The notes under the pieces were generated by a model. The model did not search any database, was not told where the DNA came from, and worked only from the letters and a program-made list of their open reading frames with translations. From assembly GCF_006442205.1 (NCBI RefSeq), contig NZ_VFVR01000008.1:62001-126000 (forward strand): 64,000 bases of DNA, written 5' to 3'. Source of the DNA: Mesorhizobium sp. B2-3-12 (lineage in GTDB: Bacteria; Pseudomonadota; Alphaproteobacteria; Rhizobiales; Rhizobiaceae). Shown piece by piece: positions 37,270-45,177 of this stretch. The stretch's first letter is position 1, and the number at the start of each line of letters is the position of its first letter. Made by a program: the position numbers and the translations under genes.

Positions 37270-38820
37270 ATTTGCCGTGCCAACGTGGCCAACCACGCCA
37301 TTTCCCGTCAGTTCCGCCAGCGCCAGCGACTGGTCGAGATGCTCGGCCCGCCATGCGAGCAGCCTTTCGGCGAATTCCAGCCGGGTGGACAGATGTGCCG
37401 GACTGCGCGCGAGGTTCTTCAACTCGCCGGGGTCGGCCTCCATGTCGAAAAGCAGGGGCGGCAGGCCGCCGCCGAAATGCACGTATTTGAATTTCTTTGT
37501 ACGGACGACAGCGAGGTTGCACTGGCGCGAGGCGATGCCGAAGTGCTGTTCGGCCTCACCGTCCGCGATCGAGCGGAAGTCGAACTCCCAATGCGCGGCG
37601 TCGCGCCAGACGGTGGGCGTTCCGCCGCTCAGGAAGGGTTTCAGCGAGCACCCGTCAAGATGCGGTTCGGGAGCCACGCCGAGGAGATCGATGAGCGTCG
37701 GCAAAATGTCCACGGCCTCGGTGAAGCGATCGACGGTGCTGCCGGCAGCCTTGCGATGGCGTGGATCGCGGATGATCAGCGGGATGTGGTAGCTGCCGTC
37801 GAAATAACCGCCCTTGCCCAGCATGAAGTGGTCGCCCATCATTTCGGCGTGGTCGGAGGTCAGCACGATGATGGTGTCGTTCCAGGCGCCTTGGGTTTTC
37901 AGCGCTTGCCAAAGGCGGCCGAGCTGCGCGTCGACCTCTGAGATCATGCCGTAATAGATTGCCCGGATGCGGCGGAAATCATCCTCGCTCCAGTCGTGTA
38001 CCTTGCCCGTGGCGCCAGGGCGGAACTTCGCGCGTTTTTGCCGGCCAAGATCATAGGCGATGTAGGGGTGGCTCTGAGACTCGGCACGCCAGCTTTCCGC
38101 GCGGAAAAATGCGGGGCCATCGGCCGGATCGTATTGGGTGTTGAACGGTTCGGGTACGATGAAGGGCGGATGCGGGCTGATGAAGGAAAGATGGGCAAAC
38201 CATGGCGTCGCCTCCTCCTGCTCGCTCAGCCAGCGAATGAATTCGCCGGCCAAGAAGGCCGTTGGCGTCTGGTCCTTCGAGTAGACGGGAGGCGCTTCCG
38301 TCACCGCGCCATCCGCCTCGCCCACGGAACGATGTATGTCGGGATATCCGGCGCTGTCATCGATGCCCTGCTGCTTCAGCCAGGACAGCCACTGCTTCTG
38401 ATGTTCGGGCAGCAATTGGCGCGCCGTGAAGCCGGGCAGGACGCCTTCGTAGCTGCGCAACCGTGGATCGGCTGGCGCCAGCTGGCGCGGGTCGAGCGAC
38501 ACGTCGGTATAGCCGAACAAGGTCGGATCGTAACCGACGCTGCGCGCGGCCAGCGCGATATTGCCGTGGCGGGCATCGAGCGGCGTGCCGTTGCGGCAGA
38601 CACGGTTGTTCATCTGGTAGAGGCCGGTGTAGAGGCAGGCACGCGCCGGCGAGCACGGCGCCGCGCCGCCGTAATGGCGCTTGAACAGCACGCCTTCGGC
38701 GGCCAGCGCATCGGCGTTGGGCGTCTTCACCTGGGGATGGCCGGCAGCCGACAGGCAGTCGCCACGCCACTGGTCGCAGGTGATGAGGAGGACATTGGGC
38801 CGCCTGCCTTTTCCAGTCAC
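37261..38820 (-). CDS. Sulfatase-family hydrolase (arylsulfatase or phosphonate monoester hydrolase)
   Basis: A 519-residue enzyme of the alkaline-phosphatase superfamily. GTG 38820 is chosen for GGGAGG 8 bases upstream. Motifs: NVLLITCDQWRGD with a metal Asp, PCSPARACLYTG where Cys56 should become formylglycine (C-x-P-x-R), SFISPHPPF, and TSDHAEMMGDHFMLGKG with Asp/His ligands. The length and the MLGKGGYFDGSYHIPLIIRDP region resemble rhizobial phosphonate monoester hydrolase. The substrate is unproven; no signal peptide, so cytosolic. It needs a formylglycine-generating enzyme, not in this window. Confidence 0.85.
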   Translation of the reverse strand: MTGKGRRPNVLLITCDQWRGDCLSAAGHPQVKTPNADALAAEGVLFKRHYGGAAPCSPARACLYTGLYQMNNRVCRNGTPLDARHGNIALAARSVGYDPTLFGYTDVSLDPRQLAPADPRLRSYEGVLPGFTARQLLPEHQKQWLSWLKQQGIDDSAGYPDIHRSVGEADGAVTEAPPVYSKDQTPTAFLAGEFIRWLSEQEEATPWFAHLSFISPHPPFIVPEPFNTQYDPADGPAFFRAESWRAESQSHPYIAYDLGRQKRAKFRPGATGKVHDWSEDDFRRIRAIYYGMISEVDAQLGRLWQALKTQGAWNDTIIVLTSDHAEMMGDHFMLGKGGYFDGSYHIPLIIRDPRHRKAAGSTVDRFTEAVDILPTLIDLLGVAPEPHLDGCSLKPFLSGGTPTVWRDAAHWEFDFRSIADGEAEQHFGIASRQCNLAVVRTKKFKYVHFGGGLPPLLFDMEADPGELKNLARSPAHLSTRLEFAERLLAWRAEHLDQSLALAELTGNGVVGHVGTANRQ

Positions 38821-38904
38821 TTGCTTTACCCTCCCGGTCCATTCGAATGTGCACATGGAACCCGATTCCATCAACCGCGCAAGGCCACGCCCCGTTATCT
38901 GATT

Positions 38905-38931
38905 GGTGAACAAGGCGCTTTTTATTGTTCA
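38905..38931. promoter_or_regulatory. 27-bp inverted repeat, likely operator
   Basis: GTGAACAA (38905-38912) and TTGTTCAC (38924-38931) are exact inverted copies with 11 bases between, in the 226-base region between the sulfatase and the dioxygenase operon. The arm centres are 19 bases apart, about two helical turns, as for MarR- or LysR-type dimers. The regulator is not nearby. Confidence 0.5.
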
Positions 38932-39046
38932 CTTTTAAAGCACAGTCCATTCTGCGTTTGCCGCCTTTGCCGCCGCCGATCGTGTCCTCATATTGGCCTG
39001 GACAGCGGCAAGGGCCGCACAAAGCACTAAGGGAAGGAGCAGGATC

Positions 39047-39979
39047 ATGCTCGACCAGATCAAAGGGCTGCATCACGTCACGTCGATGGCCAGGGATGCG
39101 CGCCAGAACAATGATTTCTTCACGCACAAGCTCGGTTTGCGCCGGATCAAGAAAACAGTCAATTTCGACGCGCCCGACGTCTATCACCTCTATTATGCCG
39201 ACGAGCTCGGCACGCCGGGTTCGGTTATGACCTACTTTCCATTTCCCAATATCGGCAAGGGCCGCCATGGTGTCGGCGAGGTCGGCACCACGGTCTACTC
39301 CGTGCCCGAAGGCACGCTCGGCTATTGGGAAAAGCGCTTCGCTGACGAAAACATAACCGGTGTCTCGCGTGAGGAAAGCTTCGGCGAGAAGCGGCTCGGA
39401 TTCGCCGGCCCGGACGGCGACGGTTTCGCCCTCGTCGAGGACAAGGCGGACAGCCGTGCCCCATGGATGAAGGGCGCCGTTCCCGCCGACGAGGCGATCC
39501 GTGGCTTTCACTCGGTTTCACTGAGGCTGAAGGACGGCGGCGCCACCGAGGAGCTGTTGAAATTCATGGGCTACGAGGAGGTCGCCACGTCCGGCAATGT
39601 CAAACGGCTCGCGGTGAAGAATGGTAACGGCGCCGATGTCGTCGACATTGAATCGCTGCCGACTGCCCCGTTTGCGGATCTCGGCGCCGGCTCGGTTCAC
39701 CATGTCGCCTTCGCCGTCGAGAACCGCGCCAAGCAGCTCGAAGTGCGCAAGGCACTGATCGACACACGCTATGGCGTGACGCCGGTGATCGACCGGGACT
39801 ATTTCTGGGCGATCTATTTCCGCACGCCGGGCGGCGTGCTGTTCGAAGTCGCAACCAATGAGCCGGGTTTCGACAAGGACGAGGATACCGCGCATCTGGG
39901 CGAGGCGCTGAAGCTGCCCACGCAGCACCAGCACCTGCGGCCCTATCTTGAACAGCATCTGCAGAAGCTGGAGGGCTGA
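39047..39979 (+). CDS. Glyoxalase-fold ring-cleaving dioxygenase (MhqO-like)
   Basis: A 310-residue protein started at ATG 39047 with GGAAGGAGC upstream. Two vicinal-oxygen-chelate halves: GLHHVTSMARDARQNNDFF near residue 6 and GFHSVSLRL near 152, then HHVAFAVENRAKQLEVRKAL and TPGGVLFEVATNEPGF near 265-280 for metal ligands His, His and Glu. The MhqO/CatE-like family cleaves hydroquinone or catechol rings. It is followed 4 bases later by an MhqD-like esterase, the pairing known from quinone stress in Bacillus. Substrate inferred. Confidence 0.82.
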   Translation: MLDQIKGLHHVTSMARDARQNNDFFTHKLGLRRIKKTVNFDAPDVYHLYYADELGTPGSVMTYFPFPNIGKGRHGVGEVGTTVYSVPEGTLGYWEKRFADENITGVSREESFGEKRLGFAGPDGDGFALVEDKADSRAPWMKGAVPADEAIRGFHSVSLRLKDGGATEELLKFMGYEEVATSGNVKRLAVKNGNGADVVDIESLPTAPFADLGAGSVHHVAFAVENRAKQLEVRKALIDTRYGVTPVIDRDYFWAIYFRTPGGVLFEVATNEPGFDKDEDTAHLGEALKLPTQHQHLRPYLEQHLQKLEG

Positions 39980-39983
39980 GGCG

Positions 39984-40634
39984 ATGAGCAAGGACGCTTA
40001 CATTCACAAGGTACTGCCCGGTTCGCCGGGCGGTCCGCTGCTGTTTGTCTTCCATGGCACGGGCGGCGACGAGAGCCAGCTTGTTTCGCTGGGGAGCGAT
40101 CTCGCGCCCCAGGCCACCATTGTCTCGCCGCGCGGCGATGTTTCCGAACATAGGGCGGCGCGTTTCTTCCGCCGCACCGGTGAAGGCGTCTACGACATGG
40201 ACGATCTGGCGCGGGCGACGGGTAAGATGGCTGAATTCGTCAAGGCGCATGTCGAAGCGGCCCATGTCGGGGTGGCCCATGTCGGGGTGGCAAAGCCATC
40301 GGCTGTGCTCGGTCTCGGCTATTCCAACGGCGCCAACATCCTGGCTTCGCTGGTGTTCGAAGCGCCCGACCTGTTCGACGCCACGGTGCTGATGCATCCG
40401 CTCATTCCGTTCGAACCGCAGGTGAAGGGAAGCCTCGCTGGCCGCCCCATCCTAGTGACGGCGGGCAGGCGCGATCCGATCTGCCCGCCTAACCTGACGA
40501 CGCGGCTCGAAGCCTATTTGCGCGCCGACGGCGCCGATGTCACAGTGGAGTGGCACGAAGGCGGGCACGAGGTGCGGCCAAACGAAATCGAGGCGGCGCG
40601 GCGGCTCTTTGCCGGTGCCGCGCAAGGAGCTTAG
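39984..40634 (+). CDS. Carboxylesterase/hydrolase (MhqD-like)
   Basis: A 216-residue alpha/beta hydrolase. FHGTGGDESQ gives the oxyanion region, GYSNG the nucleophile Ser114, GRRDPICP the Asp and EGGHEVRP the His. It is of the phospholipase/carboxylesterase type. Residues 94-103 contain a duplicated HVGVA from a 15-base tandem repeat in the DNA. It is co-transcribed with the dioxygenase before it and the acetyltransferase 2 bases after it. Confidence 0.82.
   Translation: MSKDAYIHKVLPGSPGGPLLFVFHGTGGDESQLVSLGSDLAPQATIVSPRGDVSEHRAARFFRRTGEGVYDMDDLARATGKMAEFVKAHVEAAHVGVAHVGVAKPSAVLGLGYSNGANILASLVFEAPDLFDATVLMHPLIPFEPQVKGSLAGRPILVTAGRRDPICPPNLTTRLEAYLRADGADVTVEWHEGGHEVRPNEIEAARRLFAGAAQGA
40260..40289 (+). 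repeat. 15-base in-frame tandem duplication
   Basis: GCCCATGTCGGGGTG occurs twice in succession within the esterase gene, adding five residues (AHVGV) without breaking the frame. Confidence 0.85.
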
Positions 40635-40636
40635 AG

Positions 40637-40936
40637 ATGCCCGATCAACTGCCTGAGATCGAACTGGAAGATCGCGGCTCCAAGGGTCGCTACGTGCTGC
40701 GCGGCCCCGGCGGCGCCGAGGCCGAAATGACCTTCACCAAGATCGGCGAGCATCAGCTCATCATCGACCACACGGAAGTGCCGGACGCCTTTCGCGGTCA
40801 GGGTGCCGGGCTTCGGCTCGTCACCCGCGCCGTCGAGGATGCGCGGGCGGCGGGCAAGAAGATCATCCCGCTCTGCCCGTTCGCCAACGCGCAATTCCGT
40901 CGCCATCCGGAATGGGCCGACGTGTTGAAGCAATAG
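40637..40936 (+). CDS. Small GNAT acetyltransferase (YjdJ-like)
   Basis: A 99-residue acetyltransferase of the short Acetyltransf_CG type. HTEVPDAFRGQGAGLRLVTRAVEDAR is the acetyl-CoA binding segment (R-G-Q-G-x-G-like), and IIPLCPFANAQFRRHPEW is the family's C-terminal signature. It starts 2 bases after the esterase gene (TAGAGATG), so it is the third gene of the operon. Its acceptor is unknown. Confidence 0.85.
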   Translation: MPDQLPEIELEDRGSKGRYVLRGPGGAEAEMTFTKIGEHQLIIDHTEVPDAFRGQGAGLRLVTRAVEDARAAGKKIIPLCPFANAQFRRHPEWADVLKQ

Positions 40937-41033
40937 GGTCGGGCAGGCTTTGTCATTTGCGCGGGTGGCACATCTTGCCTAAGTGGGTATGATATATCGC
41001 TCCCGCGCCGATGAACCAACCGAATGACCCCCC

Positions 41034-42092
41034 ATGACCGAATCCGATCTCGTCCCCGTCTTCGACGGCCATAACGACACGCTGCTGAGGCTCTATCAGT
41101 CCAAGAACACCGACGTCGAAAAGCTGTTCATCGAAGGGAAATCGGGCGGCCATATTGACCTGCCGCGCGCCAAGGCCGGCGGATTTGCCGGCGGCATGTT
41201 CGCCATTTTCCCGCCGCCGGTGGAGAAAGCGCGGCGCAGCGCCGTGCCTTTGGCGCCGAGCGACAGCGAGCCGCTGCCGCCCGAGGTTCCGCGCGCCGAT
41301 GCGCTCAACTCGACGATCGCGATGGCCTCCATCCTGTTTCGGCTGGAGCGGGCCGGGGCGCTGGCCGTTTGCCGCAGTGCCGGCGATGTCCGCGCCGCCA
41401 TGGCGCGAGGCACGATCGCCGCGGTGTTCCACATCGAGGGCGTCGAGGCGATCGACCCCGAGCTCACCCTGCTCGACGTACTGCATGCCGCGGGCCTGCG
41501 TTCGCTCGGCATCGTCTGGAGCCGGCCGAATGCATTCGGCCACGGCGTGCCGTTCCGTTTTCCGTCCTCGCCAGACACCGGGCCTGGCCTGACCGATGCC
41601 GGCAAGGCGCTGGTCAGGGCGTGCAATGAACTGAAGATCATGATCGACCTCTCGCATCTCAACGAGAAGGGCTTTCGCGATGTTGCTGAAATCAGCGATG
41701 CGCCGCTGGTCGCCACCCATTCCAACGTGCATGCGATTTGCGGCCATTCGCGCAATCTCACCGATTGGCAGCTCGGCGCGATCCGCGAGTCCGGCGGCAT
41801 GGTCGGGCTGAACTTCGCCACGGGCTTCCTGCGCGAGGATGGCCGCATGAATGCCGACACCAGCCTCGACATCATGGTGCGCCATATCGATTCCCTGCTG
41901 CAGGCGCTGGGCGAGGATGGGGTCGGTCTCGGCTCGGATTTCGACGGCGCGATGATCCCGGCCGTCATCGGCGACGTCGCCGGCCTGCCGAAACTCGTCG
42001 ATGCGCTGGCGGCGCGTGGCTTCGGCCGTGCGCTGATCGAGAAGATCGCCTACCGCAACTGGCTGAACATGCTGGAGCGCACGATCGGCTGA
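41034..42092 (+). CDS. Membrane dipeptidase (peptidase family M19)
   Basis: A 352-residue zinc dipeptidase. FDGHNDTLL gives the first His/Asp ligands, HIEGVEAID the Glu, ATHSNVHAICGHSRNL two His, and GLGSDFDGA the Asp. No signal peptide is present, so it is cytosolic. M19 enzymes cut dipeptides or related amides. In Pseudomonas a homologue belongs to the glycine-betaine regulon, which fits its place beside the amine catabolic genes here. Convergent with the minus-strand FAD/GcvT operon. Confidence 0.9.
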   Translation: MTESDLVPVFDGHNDTLLRLYQSKNTDVEKLFIEGKSGGHIDLPRAKAGGFAGGMFAIFPPPVEKARRSAVPLAPSDSEPLPPEVPRADALNSTIAMASILFRLERAGALAVCRSAGDVRAAMARGTIAAVFHIEGVEAIDPELTLLDVLHAAGLRSLGIVWSRPNAFGHGVPFRFPSSPDTGPGLTDAGKALVRACNELKIMIDLSHLNEKGFRDVAEISDAPLVATHSNVHAICGHSRNLTDWQLGAIRESGGMVGLNFATGFLREDGRMNADTSLDIMVRHIDSLLQALGEDGVGLGSDFDGAMIPAVIGDVAGLPKLVDALAARGFGRALIEKIAYRNWLNMLERTIG

Positions 42093-42097
42093 GCCAG

Positions 42098-42346
42098 CTA
42101 GGTGTCGAACCCCATGCGCGCCAGCCAGTCCTTGCCAACGCCACGGTCGCGGATGATCGGCAGCGGGTTTTCCGAATCGAGCCGGGCGCAGATGCGGTAG
42201 ACTTCGAGCGTCTCGGCGCTCATCTCTTCGCGCTTGTAGAAGAACATGGCGGCGGCATAACGGGTGCGGCCCGACCATTTTTCGCCGAGCGGCGTGTTGA
42301 CCAGTTCCCACTGTTCGGCGGCTTCGCCTTCCACATCCTCGGCCAT
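42098..42346 (-). CDS. Small hypothetical protein in the FAD/GcvT operon
   Basis: An 82-residue soluble protein (WELVNTPLGEKWSGRTRYAAA, EVYRICARLDSENPLPIIRD). It starts 2 bases after the stop of the GcvT-like gene, so it is the last gene of a four-gene operon. No cofactor motif or membrane segment is seen. Because it always follows tightly here, it may be a subunit or accessory of the demethylating enzymes; unproven. Confidence 0.65.
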   Translation of the reverse strand: MAEDVEGEAAEQWELVNTPLGEKWSGRTRYAAAMFFYKREEMSAETLEVYRICARLDSENPLPIIRDRGVGKDWLARMGFDT

Positions 42347-42348
42347 GC

Positions 42349-43608
42349 TCAGAAATCCGCCGGTGGATTTGATGTGCGGCGGTCGAGCTTGATGAAGGGC
42401 CGCGCCACCACCTTGGCCCGTTTCATCAGCTTCTGATACTGCAATTCACGCATGGCGTAGATCTCGACCCAGAGGTCTTCCACGAGGGTATCACCATAAG
42501 GCCGCGCCAGCGAGGCGATGGCGATGTTGCGCTTGGCCATCGGCGACCACATTGCGGCGCTGACCAGCCCGACCTCCTGGCTCTTCCTGTAGTAGACGAT
42601 GGCGTGTTCGGCCGGAATGTTGCCCTCGATCTCCAGCCCGACCAGGACATGGAGCAGCCTGCGTTTTGTCCTCGCTTCGAGGATGGCGCGGCGGCCGTTG
42701 AAATGGCCTTTTTCCAGATCGATCATGAAGCCGAGGCCGATCTCGTCGGGCATGCGCAGGCGGTCGGCGCGGATGGCGTGTTCGGCGGTGGTGAAATCGG
42801 CATTGGCGACAATCAGCCCGGCTTCGAGGCGTGCGCGGTTGAGCGCGGTGTAGCCGATGGCGCGGATGCCGCGCGGTTCACCTGATGTCATCAGCCGGTC
42901 CCACAGGCTCAACGCCTTGTCGGCCGCAACGAAGAGTTCGTAGCCGAGATCGCCGGTGAAGCCGGTGCGCGAGATGGTGACGGTGGCGCCATCATGTTCG
43001 AACTCGGCGAGATCAAAGACCTTTAGCTTGTCGACACCGGCGAAGCCGGCATCGCGCAGCACCGCGAACGAGGTCGGGCCCTGCAAGGCGAGCCCGGCGA
43101 CGGCTTCTGTTTCCTCCTCGACGGTCACCTCGAAACCGAGGGCGCTGTCCAACAGCCAAGGCAGATGCCGCTCCTGCGAACAGAGCCGGAAGCGTGTCGG
43201 CGACAAGCGAAAAAGCGTGCCGTCGTCCAGGACAAAACCTTCGTCGTCGCACCACGCGGTGTAGTGGACGCGGCCGGGCCTGAGCCTGGTGACATCGCGT
43301 AAAGTGACGCGGTCGAGGAAGGCTTCGGCATCCGGCCCCTCGATCCGGTATTTGGTCATCGGCGAGATGTCGAACAGCGCCGCCTGGCTGCGAATGGCGA
43401 AATATTCGAGCTCCTCGTCCCACAGCGAATGCGGCGCGCGGTAGCCGGCCCAATTGTACCAGTCCTGGGTCTTGGCCAACGCGTCGAGGCGCGGCTGGAA
43501 CGGCGTGCCGAGGCGCAGTGTGCGAAAGTGGGATTGCGCCGCTATGCGGGCGGCGGCGATAAGGTCTGGCGCAGCCGCGAGGGGCTTTTTCTTGGTTGCC
43601 TGGGCCAT
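42349..43608 (-). CDS. GcvT-family aminomethyltransferase/demethylase
   Basis: A 419-residue protein of the GcvT fold. FALFDISPM-like (AALFDISPMTKYRIEGPDAEAFLDRV) and VTISRTGFTGDLGYELFV are typical folate-binding segments; GYTALNRARLEAGL and the C-terminal barrel follow. Such enzymes move one-carbon units from methylated amines to tetrahydrofolate. It is a stand-alone protein, not fused to a dehydrogenase domain. It lies 3 bases after an FAD oxidoreductase in the same operon, suggesting that they demethylate one substrate in turn. Substrate unknown. Confidence 0.85.
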   Translation of the reverse strand: MAQATKKKPLAAAPDLIAAARIAAQSHFRTLRLGTPFQPRLDALAKTQDWYNWAGYRAPHSLWDEELEYFAIRSQAALFDISPMTKYRIEGPDAEAFLDRVTLRDVTRLRPGRVHYTAWCDDEGFVLDDGTLFRLSPTRFRLCSQERHLPWLLDSALGFEVTVEEETEAVAGLALQGPTSFAVLRDAGFAGVDKLKVFDLAEFEHDGATVTISRTGFTGDLGYELFVAADKALSLWDRLMTSGEPRGIRAIGYTALNRARLEAGLIVANADFTTAEHAIRADRLRMPDEIGLGFMIDLEKGHFNGRRAILEARTKRRLLHVLVGLEIEGNIPAEHAIVYYRKSQEVGLVSAAMWSPMAKRNIAIASLARPYGDTLVEDLWVEIYAMRELQYQKLMKRAKVVARPFIKLDRRTSNPPADF

Positions 43609-43611
43609 GGT

Positions 43612-45177
43612 CTACCCCTTCATCGCGATGATGCGCCGCGCCGCGTTCAAACCGGGCGCACCCGAAACACCACCGCCGGGATGCGAACCGGCGCCGGCGA
43701 GGAACAGCCCGTCGAGCGGCGTGTCGTAACCCGACCAGCCGGAGACGGGGCGCGAGATCAGCATCTGATCGGCCTGCAATTCGCCGTGATGCCAGTGGCC
43801 GCCGGGCATGCGGTAACGCTTTTCGATATCGGCTGGCGTCAGAAGCTCGGCATGGCGCACGGTTTTGCCGATGCCGGGCGCGTAGGCTTCCAACTGGGCC
43901 ATGATCGCCGCGAGGAATTTAGGCTTGCCGGCATCCCAGCCCTCTTTCAACTGATAGGGCGCGTATTGCACCACGGCCGACAACACGCAGGCGCCGCCGG
44001 GCGCCAGCGAGGCGTCGGCAAGGCTGGGCAGCGTGACCTCCATCACCGGCTCGGGCGAGAATTCGCCATATTTCGACGGATTGAAGGCGCGCTCGACATG
44101 ATCGGGCGAGGGGGCAATGACAAGTCGGCCCTTGTGGTCGGCAGCATCGGCGCCAGTGAACCGCGGCGGCCGGTCGAGCGCCAGATGAAGCTTGGCGACA
44201 TCGCCCTTCATACGGATGTTCTTGACCTTGCGGGTGAAACCCGTGTCAATCTCACGCGGTCCGACGAGGTCGAGGAAGGTGGTTGCCGGGTTGATGGCGG
44301 AGACGATGGTGCTGGCGCGCAGCTCTTCTCCAGTGTCGAGCGCCACACCGACCGCGCGGCCTTTCTCGACAAGGATACTTGCGACCGGCACCGACGTGCG
44401 GATGGTGACGCCGGCCTTGTCGGCGGCGGCGCGGATCGCGGCGACCACCGCGCCCATGCCGCCTTGCGGCAGCCATTGCGCTCCGGCCGCGCCTCCGGTC
44501 TCGCCGGCCAGACGATAATAGAGGCCGAGCAGCGAGGTCGGCGAGCGCGGGCCGAGATGGCTGCCAAGCGTGGCGTCAAAGGCGAGCAGGCCCTTCAGCC
44601 TGTCATCGGCGAGCTGTTCGTCGAGCAGGTCGGCGACGTTCATCAACAGCACGCGCAGGAAGTCGCGCATGCCTTCCTTGCCGAGTTTCTTCAGCGCCAA
44701 TGCGGTCTGGCCGAGCGAAGCGGTCTCCAGCAGCGACATGCCGCCGAGATCGGGTGGGCGCCGCGCCAGGAACGGTTTCAATATGCCGGCATAGCGCAAC
44801 AGCTGTGCGCGCAATTCCTTCCAGGCCGATTGCTCGGCGGAACTGGCACCGGTCAGCACCTCGCCATAGGCACCATGCAGGACAAGCGCCGGGCCGTCCT
44901 TCGACAGCGCAACGGACGGGATGAAGTCGGCACGGGCGATCCGCAGCCCGTGCTTTTCCAGCTCCAGCGTCTTCATCACATCGGGATGCAGCCGGTTCAG
45001 CACATGCGCGATCGAGGAAACGCGAAAGCCGGGCGCGAATTCCTGGGTGCGCGCCGCGCCGCCGAGTTCAGCTGCGGCTTCCAGCACCAGCACCTTGCGG
45101 CCGGCCTTCGCCAGCGTGGCGGCGGCGACAAGCCCGTTGTGGCCGCCGCCGATAACGATGCCATCAAATAACGTCAT
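43612..45177 (-). CDS. FAD-dependent oxidoreductase, CrtI/phytoene-desaturase-like
   Basis: A 521-residue flavoprotein. The N-terminal dinucleotide motif is GIVIGGGHNGLVAAATLAKAG, with Glu of VLVLEAAAELGG for FAD ribose. The C-terminal FAD segment is LDGLFLAGAGSHPGGGVSGAPG. The family includes carotenoid desaturases and amine or retinol oxidoreductases; no carotenoid genes are nearby. It overlaps the preceding paralogue by 14 bases and precedes the GcvT gene by 3 bases. Probably it dehydrogenates the pathway's amine substrate. Confidence 0.85.
   Translation of the reverse strand: MTLFDGIVIGGGHNGLVAAATLAKAGRKVLVLEAAAELGGAARTQEFAPGFRVSSIAHVLNRLHPDVMKTLELEKHGLRIARADFIPSVALSKDGPALVLHGAYGEVLTGASSAEQSAWKELRAQLLRYAGILKPFLARRPPDLGGMSLLETASLGQTALALKKLGKEGMRDFLRVLLMNVADLLDEQLADDRLKGLLAFDATLGSHLGPRSPTSLLGLYYRLAGETGGAAGAQWLPQGGMGAVVAAIRAAADKAGVTIRTSVPVASILVEKGRAVGVALDTGEELRASTIVSAINPATTFLDLVGPREIDTGFTRKVKNIRMKGDVAKLHLALDRPPRFTGADAADHKGRLVIAPSPDHVERAFNPSKYGEFSPEPVMEVTLPSLADASLAPGGACVLSAVVQYAPYQLKEGWDAGKPKFLAAIMAQLEAYAPGIGKTVRHAELLTPADIEKRYRMPGGHWHHGELQADQMLISRPVSGWSGYDTPLDGLFLAGAGSHPGGGVSGAPGLNAARRIIAMKG

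Noticed and set aside
43429-45171. 580-residue plus-strand frame opposite the FAD oxidoreductase
   Set aside because: Arg/Gly/Ala-rich composition without motifs; the minus-strand flavoprotein is clear.
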